Shown here piece by piece: positions 1 through 4,994 of a stretch of DNA of 5,873 nucleotides; position 1 is the first letter of the stretch; each line of letters opens with the position of its first letter. A program made the translations under genes and the position numbers. The notes beneath the pieces are model-generated. The model saw only the letters and a program-made list of their open reading frames with translations, did no database searches and was not told where the DNA came from. The stretch comes from Kiritimatiellales bacterium (GTDB lineage: Bacteria > Verrucomicrobiota > Kiritimatiellia > Kiritimatiellales > Pontiellaceae). The DNA is taken from assembly GCA_021734595.1 (NCBI GenBank), contig JAIPIO010000242.1, positions 1 to 5,873 on the forward strand, in the 5' to 3' direction.

Positions 1-47
1 ATGCCAATGGCTTCGATATTGGTTCCAAGAAATGCGCCGAAGTTCAT
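1..47 (-). CDS. 5' end of an unidentified gene, cut by the window edge
   Basis: Only the first 15 complete codons are inside the window: the minus strand reads MNFGAFLGTNIEAIG and then runs off the left edge. The start is supported by its position: the ATG at 47-45 overlaps the TAA stop of the upstream Lin0368-like gene (TAATG arrangement), the classic sign of translational coupling between two subunits of one complex. A purine-rich GAGGCCGAA stretch just upstream may serve as a weak ribosome site. The product cannot be identified from so few residues. Its position suggests a membrane partner of the Lin0368-like protein, but that is inference. Confidence 0.55.
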   Translation of the reverse strand, partial: MNFGAFLGTNIEAIG

Positions 48-457
48 TATTCGGCCTCCAGTGTGGTGTCGGGAAATTCGGTTTTTTCCAGATGCTTCCG
101 AATGCTGGGATGCTTCTTCTTGATGATTTCGGCAGAGATGCCGCCGAGGCTGCCGCCGATGATGGCGCAGACCATGGTGGGGATGGCTTTGGCGAAGTCG
201 ACGGGCATGTCGCGCTTCATCAGACCCCAGGTGACACCGGCAATGGCAATGCCCCAGGCCATATCAACCCAGGCCGCGCCGTCGGCGTTGTACATGAGAC
301 CCACATGGTGGTTGAGGTAGAACATAATAGGCACAACGCACATGGCGGCCAGATATCCGCCCATCACGCCGAACGTCTGCCACAGCACCGGCCAGATGGC
401 AAAGCCCATGGCCCCGATGATCGCCGCCCCAATGGCGGTCGAAACATATTTAGTCAT
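47..457 (-). CDS. Lin0368-like small membrane protein (putative glycerol-transporter subunit family)
   Basis: This 136-aa protein is mostly hydrophobic, with about four membrane segments (roughly residues 5-25, 31-50, 63-80 and 90-111) and a charged, probably cytoplasmic tail from K113. The recognisable pieces are FGVMGGYLAA (29-38), FYLNHHVGL (46-54), GAAWVDMAWG (60-69) and the glycine-rich IIGGSLGGISA (99-109). From memory these match the family called Lin0368, named as a putative glycerol-transporter subunit after a Listeria gene near dihydroxyacetone kinases. The family function is only predicted. The start at 457 has GGAGGG at 467-462 four bases upstream. The gene has its own promoter and is coupled by stop/start overlap to the next gene, which suggests a two-subunit membrane complex. 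It is not obviously part of the arsenic-type operon to its right. Confidence 0.7.
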   Translation of the reverse strand: MTKYVSTAIGAAIIGAMGFAIWPVLWQTFGVMGGYLAAMCVVPIMFYLNHHVGLMYNADGAAWVDMAWGIAIAGVTWGLMKRDMPVDFAKAIPTMVCAIIGGSLGGISAEIIKKKHPSIRKHLEKTEFPDTTLEAE

Positions 458-493
458 CGCACCCTCCGTAATTAGATCGCAGAAATTTTTGTA

Positions 494-522
494 TTTATAC
501 TGTCTGCGCGTACATTCATCAA
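494..522 (-). promoter_or_regulatory. Sigma-70-like promoter for the Lin0368-like gene
   Basis: Reading the minus strand, TTGATG (522-517) is followed by a 17-base spacer and TATAAA (499-494). These match the -35 consensus at 4 of 6 and the -10 consensus at 5 of 6 positions. Transcription would start near 487, giving a leader of about 30 bases that contains the GGAGGG ribosome site. This fits the 209-bp gap separating the gene from the operon upstream. A second exact TTGACA occurs at 549-544 but has no -10 at proper spacing. Confidence 0.55.
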
Positions 523-559
523 TGGCATCGCGTATAAATGCCTTGTCAAATTGTATACC

Positions 560-576
560 GTTCCAATGGTTGGAAC
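560..576. repeat. Palindrome copy 1 (7-bp arms, 3-bp centre)
   Basis: GTTCCAATGGTTGGAAC is a perfect inverted repeat with arms GTTCCAA/TTGGAAC around TGG. It is the best palindrome of a family of five in this window and lies 37 bp upstream of the -35 box of the Lin0368-like gene. It could bind a dimeric regulator or be a copy of an interspersed small palindrome. Confidence 0.7.
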
Positions 577-590
577 ATTGCCGGCAGGTT

Positions 591-605
591 TTCCAGACAT
601 TGGAA
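591..605. repeat. Palindrome copy 2
   Basis: TTCCAGACATTGGAA has five-base arms TTCCA/TGGAA around a five-base centre; the minus strand reads TTCCAATGTCTGGAA. Its centre lies 30 bp from that of copy 1. On the minus strand it differs from copy 3 at one base. Confidence 0.65.
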
Positions 606-643
606 TCCTCCTACGCACAAGGCTACGGCGGGCAGGGGAAAAG

Positions 644-658
644 TTCCAGTCATTGGAA
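644..658. repeat. Palindrome copy 3
   Basis: TTCCAGTCATTGGAA (minus strand TTCCAATGACTGGAA) lies 8 bp beyond the stop codon of the CcdA-like gene. Its centre is 53 bp from that of copy 2. On the minus strand it is followed by CTTTT, so it could also act as a weak 3'-end hairpin for the operon, although a five-base stem is too short for a convincing terminator. Confidence 0.65.
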
Positions 659-666
659 AGAAGTGA

Positions 667-1365
667 TCAGGGCGCGGTGTAGATGAGATACAGCCCGCCG
701 AGGATGACAAGCAGGCCACAGATTTTCTTGAGGATAACCGCGCCCTTCGAGTGCTCGTTCCAATTCATGTAGCGCTGAGCCAACCCGGTGGAGGTGCCAG
801 CCAGCACAATCACCGAACAGTGGCCGACGCCGTAGAGCAGCAATAGGCTTCCGGCATAGACCGGCTGCGCCGCCCCGAGTTTAAAGGCGATGCCAAGCAT
901 CGGAGCCATATAGGCAAAGGTGCAGGGGCCGAGCGCAATCCCGAACACGAGCCCGAGCACAAACGCGGCCAGCAGTCCTTTGCGTTTCATGCCAACCTGC
1001 CCCGGCCCTTTTCCAAAGCTTGGAAGCACCCCGAGCAGATGCAGGCCGACCACAAAAAAGATCACAGCCACAAAATAATTCCCGTAGCGCCCAACGTCGC
1101 CCATCATCCGGCCTGCGGCAGCGGTGATCACTCCAATCAAGGCAATCGTCAACAAAATGCCGGAGGCAAACAGTAATGATGCCAAGAACGCTCGGCGGGC
1201 TGTCGTTCGTCCCTGCTCGTCAATGAATCCCACAATCAACGGGATACTGGCAAGATGGCAGGGGCTCAGCAAGATACTCAAGATGCCCCAAATCACCGCC
1301 GCGCTTAACGCAATCAGCGGCGTACCTTCTACGGCACGGGTCAACGCTGTAAACAAACCTTCCAT
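667..1365 (-). CDS. CcdA/DsbD-like membrane protein, ArsG-type putative arsenical efflux or electron-transfer permease
   Basis: The 232-aa product has about six membrane segments (near 17-34, 59-84, 96-114, 130-150, 170-190 and 210-230) and no soluble domain. It carries the two hallmark cysteines of the CcdA/DsbD transmembrane fold: SPCHLASIP (C36) in the first segment and GPCTFAYMAP (C148) in the fourth. This pair normally relays electrons from cytoplasmic thioredoxin to an extracytoplasmic thioredoxin-like protein. A further GHCSVIVLAG motif (C183) is typical, from memory, of the CcdA-like branch found in ars clusters and named ArsG, aromatic arsenical efflux. Whether that branch transports arsenicals or moves electrons is not settled by sequence. 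The ATG lies two bases after the stop of the thioredoxin gene, and its ribosome site GGAG is inside that gene's last codons, so translation is coupled. It is the last gene of the operon. Confidence 0.82.
   Translation of the reverse strand: MEGLFTALTRAVEGTPLIALSAAVIWGILSILLSPCHLASIPLIVGFIDEQGRTTARRAFLASLLFASGILLTIALIGVITAAAGRMMGDVGRYGNYFVAVIFFVVGLHLLGVLPSFGKGPGQVGMKRKGLLAAFVLGLVFGIALGPCTFAYMAPMLGIAFKLGAAQPVYAGSLLLLYGVGHCSVIVLAGTSTGLAQRYMNWNEHSKGAVILKKICGLLVILGGLYLIYTAP
1011..1025. repeat. Palindrome copy inside the CcdA-like gene
   Basis: TTCCAAAGCTTGGAA is a perfect inverted repeat (TTCCAA/TTGGAA around AGC) within codons for the LPSFG loop (residues 114-118) of the CcdA-like protein. It fits the pattern of the intergenic copies but may be chance within coding sequence. 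Confidence 0.45.
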
Positions 1366-1367
1366 CC

Positions 1368-1841
1368 CTATTCTCCAACTGTGAAATTAAATCCTAGTTC
1401 CTGCCACTTGGCGAGGATGTCATCTCTCGCAAAAAACCCTTCGTGTCGGAATAACTCGTTGCCTTCGGCGTCGTAGAAAATCTGGGTCGGGATCATGCGG
1501 ATGCCATACGTTGAGCCGACACCCTCGTTTTCCCAAACGTCGATGAATTCCACATCGAGTTTCCCGGAAAAGGTCTCCTTCATTTCATCGAGGATCGGCG
1601 CCATCATCTTGCACGGAACGCATTTCCCCGCACCCAGATCGAGCAGCTTAGGCAGGGGCATCGCCACAGGCGCAACTTCGCGAGCATCTTCCGAGGCCGA
1701 CCCGCCCACAGGGATCGGCAAGGTACAGACCCCGCCTTCGCATCCGCTGGCGCAACTACCGCTCGTCTTCTTGTTTTTAATTCCAACTACCACCGCCACC
1801 GCACCGGCCAGTAAAGCAATAATAATAATATTTTTCTTCAT
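1368..1841 (-). CDS. Membrane-anchored thioredoxin-like protein
   Basis: The 157-aa product starts with two lysines, a hydrophobic stretch at residues 4-21 and a KNKK cluster, so it is anchored or exported. The charges on both sides are similar, so topology is not certain. A linker holds three extra cysteines (C30, C34, C39). The thioredoxin fold covers about 60-155, with the redox motif CVPC (74-77) and the cis-proline in RMIPTQ (P118). The family carries out thiol-disulfide exchange. Its place directly before the CcdA-like gene, only two bases apart, suggests that it receives electrons from that protein and reduces targets outside the cytoplasm; the FmdE-like lipoprotein is a candidate. The start at 1841 is preceded by AGGGG. 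The CVPC motif differs from the common CGPC and may tune its redox potential. Confidence 0.87.
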   Translation of the reverse strand: MKKNIIIIALLAGAVAVVVGIKNKKTSGSCASGCEGGVCTLPIPVGGSASEDAREVAPVAMPLPKLLDLGAGKCVPCKMMAPILDEMKETFSGKLDVEFIDVWENEGVGSTYGIRMIPTQIFYDAEGNELFRHEGFFARDDILAKWQELGFNFTVGE

Positions 1842-1864
1842 GATTTCCCCTTATGCCCTTCAAA

Positions 1865-1897
1865 ATCCGGGGCGCATTTACATACGCCCCAGCGGAT
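1865..1897 (-). terminator. Intercistronic hairpin, possible attenuator or weak terminator
   Basis: Between the DGC gene and the thioredoxin gene the minus strand can form a stem: GGGGCG (1890-1885) pairs with CGCCCC (1874-1869), extendable by T-G, A-T and T-A pairs to a four-base loop. An outer ATCCG/CGGAT match closes it through a small bulge. It is followed by TTTTG (1865-1861). The T-run is short, so partial termination or mRNA processing that sets the ratio of upstream to downstream products is likelier than full termination. This is the widest gap within the operon downstream of the permease (62 bp). Confidence 0.45.
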
Positions 1898-1903
1898 CAA
1901 TTC

Positions 1904-2281
1904 CTATCCTGCCAGCGACGCCGCACCGGCGGCCGCGACCTTTTCGATATTTTCCTCGCCGATTTGCGTTGAGCCTTTTTCCAGTCCGAGATCCGCCAGT
2001 TGGAGATGTGCGAAGGTTGTAAAACCAGCCACTTCGAGCGTCGACTTCACGCAGTTGAGCGGACATCCATCGATGGCTAGAATCCTGTCTGCACTAGCCG
2101 TCTTCTGCATGATCGGCTCAATCCGCCCGCCGATACCGGCGAGGCAGAACATGCTGCCCGCTCCATCGCGGGTCATCTTGCGGGCGGCTTGGTCGGCTAC
2201 TGCGCCCACATCCGCCGCGCCCGAGCATGCAAATATAAGTTTCGGCCCGCCACTGCATACCTTGCTATTTTCGGTTGTCAT
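1904..2281 (-). CDS. DGC-domain putative zinc-binding protein
   Basis: This is a 125-aa soluble protein with no signal peptide. It has the ordered cysteine pattern of the DGC family (Pfam PF08859): FACSGAADVG (C19), MFCLAGIGG (C46) and the name-giving IDGCPLNCVK (D71-G72-C73, C77), plus an early C9. The family is predicted to bind zinc through these cysteines, and its biochemical role is unknown. Its recurrence beside mini-thioredoxins and arsenic-type permeases is recalled from family knowledge. Metalloid or metal binding in the cytoplasm, or a redox partner role, is inferred. The start at 2281 has a strong AGGAGGA ribosome site. The length is close to that of a single-domain family member. 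Confidence 0.85.
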   Translation of the reverse strand: MTTENSKVCSGGPKLIFACSGAADVGAVADQAARKMTRDGAGSMFCLAGIGGRIEPIMQKTASADRILAIDGCPLNCVKSTLEVAGFTTFAHLQLADLGLEKGSTQIGEENIEKVAAAGAASLAG

Positions 2282-2288
2282 GACTTGT

Positions 2289-2296
2289 TCCTCCTA
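2289..2296 (-). promoter_or_regulatory. Strong Shine-Dalgarno overlapping the previous stop codon
   Basis: The minus strand reads TAGGAGGA: the TAG stop of the mini-thioredoxin gene (2296-2294) forms part of the ribosome site AGGAGGA for the DGC gene, seven bases before its ATG. This fixes the start of the DGC gene and implies coupled translation. It is the strongest such site in the window, suggesting high output of the DGC protein. Confidence 0.75.
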
Positions 2297-2524
2297 TTGC
2301 AGCATTCCTTTCACTTGATCGACCGTGGGCACCTTGCCCACCACTTTGACTTCGCCGTCCACCGCCAGCGCGGGAGTCAGCATTACGCCAAACTTCATGA
2401 TCTCGTTGAGATCCGTTACCTTTACGATTTCGGCCTCAATGCCGAGTTCGGCCACCGCCGCTTCTGCCGCCTCGGCGGTCTTCTTGCACTTCGGGCATCC
2501 CGTGCCCAGAATTTGTATTTTCAT
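2294..2524 (-). CDS. Mini-thioredoxin (redox-active disulfide protein 2 type)
   Basis: The 76-aa protein is a minimal thioredoxin/glutaredoxin-like fold beginning MKIQILGTGCPKCKK. The redox pair is C10 and C13 (CPKC) and the expected cis-proline is in MLTPAL (P51). The order is strand, CxxC helix, strand, helix, then two strands and a last helix, and the length is usual for this family of small archaeal and bacterial disulfide reductases. There is no signal peptide, so it acts in the cytoplasm. In the operon it could reduce the CcdA-like protein from the inside or work with the DGC protein, whose gene follows immediately with its ribosome site overlapping this stop. A GGAGAG ribosome site lies five bases before the ATG. 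Confidence 0.88.
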   Translation of the reverse strand: MKIQILGTGCPKCKKTAEAAEAAVAELGIEAEIVKVTDLNEIMKFGVMLTPALAVDGEVKVVGKVPTVDQVKGMLQ

Positions 2525-2545
2525 GGTTGCTCTCCGTTGTTCGGT

Positions 2546-3250
2546 TTATCGGTTTTTATTGGCCACATCGCCGCGCTTGCCGAGATGTTCGTAGGAGTCC
2601 GGCGTCCAATGGAAGCGTTCCAGTGCTTGGAACTCAAACGAGTCGGCCGGCGGGCGCTGGAGCAAATCGCGGGCGAAGTCCCATTCGATCTGCTGGCAGG
2701 TTCGCATTTCTTCGTCGGTAAAGTCGCCGCCGCGAATCTTTGTTTCCAAGGCGAGGACTTCATCGGGAAACACGCCCGGCTTGAGCGAAACCCTGACAGC
2801 CTCACCCGTCGAAAAGCGGTAGAGGATAAATTCATCGCCCAGCGACGAATCGATTTTTTGCGTACCGAAGCGGATGCGCCCGCCGGTCAGATACGCGGCG
2901 ACGTCGCCATAACACGGCGAGTTTTTGGTGATGCAGCCGGTATCGGTGCGATCCACCACGCCATCGGGATAGAGCACATCCAGCCCGACCTTCATCGCGC
3001 AGGCCGCCGTCACCAGTCCGTCGCACGGATGCCCGTGCATCTTCACCAAATCCTTCATTGTGACCGTCTTGGTCCGGTCAGCATATGGCGCCAATCCGCT
3101 TTGCGTATCGCGCAGCTGGAAGACCGGTGCATAGGGCGCATCGGCCATCCAATCAAAATAGTACCAATCCACGGTCTCGCGCGGATTGGAGGCGCACCCC
3201 GCAAGGGTTGCCACCAGAGCGGCCAATGCAATATTTAATGTTTTTTTCAT
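2546..3250 (-). CDS. FmdE-like exported lipoprotein
   Basis: The 234-aa product has a lipoprotein signal: KK, a hydrophobic core and the lipobox LAGC with lipidated C19. Alanine at +2 favours the outer membrane. The mature part has the layout of FmdE (Pfam PF02663, formylmethanofuran dehydrogenase subunit E family): the motif HGHPCDG (72-78), then CITKNSPCYGD (106-116) and LTGGRIRFGT (121-130), matching the family's HGHxC, C-x-x-D and LTGxxxGxGN blocks. H72, H74, C76, C106 and C113 are plausible metal ligands; C84 and C185 are further cysteines. Typical members are cytoplasmic and of unclear function, some with a zinc ribbon, which this protein lacks. Export of this fold beside a membrane thioredoxin system is notable. 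It starts 14 bp after the permease with AGGGGGAAGG as ribosome site. Involvement in methanogenesis is not suggested. A substrate or metalloid-binding role is inferred. Confidence 0.72.
   Translation of the reverse strand: MKKTLNIALAALVATLAGCASNPRETVDWYYFDWMADAPYAPVFQLRDTQSGLAPYADRTKTVTMKDLVKMHGHPCDGLVTAACAMKVGLDVLYPDGVVDRTDTGCITKNSPCYGDVAAYLTGGRIRFGTQKIDSSLGDEFILYRFSTGEAVRVSLKPGVFPDEVLALETKIRGGDFTDEEMRTCQQIEWDFARDLLQRPPADSFEFQALERFHWTPDSYEHLGKRGDVANKNR
2618..2632. repeat. Palindrome copy inside the FmdE-like gene
   Basis: TTCCAGTGCTTGGAA (minus strand TTCCAAGCACTGGAA) encodes FQALE near the C-terminus of the FmdE-like protein. It keeps the TTCCAANNNYTGGAA pattern of the other copies. A partial half-like TCCAATGGAA lies 3 bp away at 2605-2614. 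It could be a mobile small palindrome that landed in a tolerant tail region, or chance. Confidence 0.45.
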
Positions 3251-3264
3251 ATTCGACCTTCCCC

Positions 3265-4566
3265 CTAGTTTGTAAATGCACCAAACAGCATTCCGCTAAT
3301 CGTGGCCATGACGATTACGAGACAGACAAACACCACCGTCTTTTTGGTTCCCAACACGGTGCGGATCACGAGCATGTTCGGTAGGCTGAGCGCCGGGCCG
3401 GCCAGCAGCAGAGCGAGCGCAGGTCCTTTGCCCATTCCGTTGCTGATCAATCCTTGAAGGATCGGCACCTCGGTGAGGGTGGCGAAATACATGAAGGCGC
3501 CCGCAAAAGAGGCAAAGAAGTTGGCGCGCAGCGAATTTCCGCCGACGGCGGTTCCAACCCATTCGGAAGGGATCAATCCTTCTTGGCCAACGCGGCCGAG
3601 CAACGCCCCTGCAATCAGGACGCCAAAGAGGAGCAGCGGTAGAATCTGTTTAGCAAATCCCCATGATGAGGAAAACCACTCGCCGGCCTCTCCCTTGTCG
3701 GTGCTGGTGAAAGCAGACAAGCCGATCACGCCGGCGGCAAACGCCACCATCGGCTGTTCGGGAAAACCAATCGCCAGCGCAACCACCGGGAGTGCCGACA
3801 GCGCAACCTTCCACCACTTGATCTTGAACCACAGCATCAACATGACGCCCAGCGCAGCGGCAAAGACGGCGGTGACGGCCCACTTGAGCGAAAAGATCGC
3901 CGCCCACAAACCGGTATCGAGATCGGGTTTGCCCCAGTTGGCAAAAACCAGAATGCCGACCATGGAAAGAAAATAGAGTCCGTTCTGCCAGAGCGGACGG
4001 GATACTTCCTCGTCCGGCATCATCATTTGCGCGGCCGCCTTTGCCTGTTCCTCCTTGCGGAAGATCAGGTGCATCAGCAGGCCAATCACCACACTAAATA
4101 AAATGGCACCGACCGCGCGGGCAATACCCATTTCCACACCGAGGATGCGGGCGGTCAGGGCGATGGCCAGCACGTTGATGGCCGGACCCGAGTAGAGGAA
4201 GGCGGTCGCCGGGCCAAGCCCCGCGCCCATTTTATATATACCCGCAAAAAGCGGCAGCACCGTGCAGGAGCAGACAGCGAGAATCGTTCCCGAAACCGAT
4301 GCCACGCCATAGGCCAGCACCTTGTTCGCCTTCGCGCCCAGATATTTCATCACCGACGCCTGGCTGACGAAAACCGCAATGGCTCCTGCAATGAAAAAAG
4401 CCGGAACCAAGCAGAGCAGCACATGCTCCTGTGCATACCACTTGGCCAGATGCAGCGACTCCATGATTGCGTTGTCAAAGCGGGCGTTACCCACCGGCAG
4501 ATAGAAGAACGTCAAAAAGATTCCCGTAATCCACGCCAGTTTTTTCCATTCCGTTTTCCAGTTCAT
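3265..4566 (-). CDS. ArsP/DUF318-type permease
   Basis: The 433-aa integral membrane protein belongs to the family of Pfam PF03773 (predicted permease, DUF318/ArsP_1). It shows the hallmark repeat twice: CSCTVLPLFAGIYKMG (99-114) with a following GPAINVL (127-133) in the first half, and TEVPILQGLISNGMGKG with AGPALSLPNM in the last 80 residues. The two halves are separated by a charged cytoplasmic loop (about 169-196) and four or five more membrane segments. The second half has T-E where the first has C-S-C, so the cysteine pair C99/C101 exists once. ArsP members export trivalent organoarsenicals, but many DUF318 proteins have unknown substrates. This one is about 100 residues longer than classical ArsP, so the substrate is open. 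It is preceded by arsR (51-bp gap) and its start has GAGGG upstream. The context supports metalloid or soft-metal export. Confidence 0.83.
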   Translation of the reverse strand: MNWKTEWKKLAWITGIFLTFFYLPVGNARFDNAIMESLHLAKWYAQEHVLLCLVPAFFIAGAIAVFVSQASVMKYLGAKANKVLAYGVASVSGTILAVCSCTVLPLFAGIYKMGAGLGPATAFLYSGPAINVLAIALTARILGVEMGIARAVGAILFSVVIGLLMHLIFRKEEQAKAAAQMMMPDEEVSRPLWQNGLYFLSMVGILVFANWGKPDLDTGLWAAIFSLKWAVTAVFAAALGVMLMLWFKIKWWKVALSALPVVALAIGFPEQPMVAFAAGVIGLSAFTSTDKGEAGEWFSSSWGFAKQILPLLLFGVLIAGALLGRVGQEGLIPSEWVGTAVGGNSLRANFFASFAGAFMYFATLTEVPILQGLISNGMGKGPALALLLAGPALSLPNMLVIRTVLGTKKTVVFVCLVIVMATISGMLFGAFTN

Positions 4567-4585
4567 TCAGCCCTCAATATTGTTA

Positions 4586-4603
4586 TTTGACATAATTACC
4601 AAA
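4586..4603 (-). promoter_or_regulatory. Candidate ArsR operator between arsR and the permease
   Basis: The minus strand reads TTTGGTAATTATGTCAAA. It shares TTTGGTAA and the terminal CAAA, at exactly the same 18-bp spacing, with an element in the arsR promoter at 4960-4977. It lies 19 bp before the permease start, in an AT-rich gap that also has weak promoter-like boxes (TTGAAC, 17 bp, TCAAAT). A second point of control by the same repressor, or an internal promoter, is inferred. Confidence 0.5.
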
Positions 4604-4617
4604 CATTGTTCAAAAAA

Positions 4618-4938
4618 TTATTCCATCAGCGCGGCCTGCGTCGCCGCATTGCTTCTCAACACCTCTTCAACGCAGTGCATAAAATTCAGTACACAGGGCA
4701 CCTTCAGGCTGTAGAAGACCTGCTTGCCGCGCTTGTCGTCCTCAACGATACCCGCTTCTTTTAATACCGACAAATGCTTGGAAACAGTTGAAAAGTCGGC
4801 ATCGATCTCCTCGACAAATTCGCAGACGCACCGTTCTCCGCCCGCCAGTTGCTCCGCCATCCATAGTCGCGTCGGATGCGCCAACGCCTTGAGCACCTTG
4901 GCCTTCGCCGAATACATTTCTTTTTCCTTTTTATTCAT
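4618..4938 (-). CDS. arsR: ArsR/SmtB-family metalloid-responsive repressor
   Basis: The 106-aa winged-helix protein has the family core: KVLKALAHPTRLWMAEQL (14-31), the sensing helix ERCVCEFVEE (35-44), the recognition helix region DFSTVSKHLSVLKEAGIV (48-65) and the wing DDKRGKQVFYSL (67-78). The CVC pair (C37, C39) matches the arsenite-binding ELCVCDL motif of classical ArsR. C82 (VPCV) and C89 (MHCVEE) in the last helices are extra thiol ligands seen in some arsenic-sensing relatives. Without inducer it would repress the operon, and inducer binding releases it. Two starts are possible: the ATG at 4938 has only a weak GGGAAA upstream, while the ATG at 4917 (residue 8) has AAGGA seven bases before it and begins directly at the conserved region. 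It is the first gene of the operon and so probably autoregulated. Confidence 0.9.
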   Translation of the reverse strand: MNKKEKEMYSAKAKVLKALAHPTRLWMAEQLAGGERCVCEFVEEIDADFSTVSKHLSVLKEAGIVEDDKRGKQVFYSLKVPCVLNFMHCVEEVLRSNAATQAALME

Positions 4939-4959
4939 CGTATATTTCCCGCTTTATCG

Positions 4960-4977
4960 TTTGGCCTTTTTACCAAA
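4960..4977 (-). promoter_or_regulatory. Candidate ArsR operator in the arsR promoter
   Basis: The minus strand reads TTTGGTAAAAAGGCCAAA, with perfect arms TTTGG/CCAAA around eight bases. It covers the proposed -10 box, a position where a bound repressor would block RNA polymerase. The similar element before the permease supports it as a real site. Assignment to ArsR is by context only. Confidence 0.55.
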
Positions 4978-4994
4978 TGTAATTGCGTTGTCAA
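4967..4994 (-). promoter_or_regulatory. Promoter of the arsR operon
   Basis: A perfect -35 box TTGACA (4994-4989) is followed after 16 bases by TAAAAA (4972-4967), a 4 of 6 match to the -10 consensus. The leader to the arsR ATG at 4938 would be about 20 to 25 bases. The weak -10 together with a strong -35 and overlapping inverted repeats fits a tightly controlled promoter. Confidence 0.55.

Noticed and set aside
544..549. Perfect TTGACA as a second -35 box upstream of the Lin0368-like gene
   Set aside because: No acceptable -10 hexamer occurs 16 to 18 bases downstream on the minus strand.
560..658. CRISPR-like array of short repeats
   Set aside because: The repeats are only 15 bp, spacings differ (15 and 38 bp between copies) and no cas genes are present. 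They are better described as dispersed palindromes.
1818..1830. AAT trinucleotide run as a phase-variable microsatellite
   Set aside because: About four AAT units encode the isoleucine run of the thioredoxin's membrane anchor. This is short, and unit changes would keep the frame, so no switching role is supported.
2189..3238. Plus-strand open frame of 349 codons opposite the FmdE-like, mini-thioredoxin and DGC genes
   Set aside because: It runs antisense to three genes with clear motifs, spans their junctions, has no recognisable domain and is rich in H, R and A as expected for a mirror frame of moderately GC-rich coding DNA.
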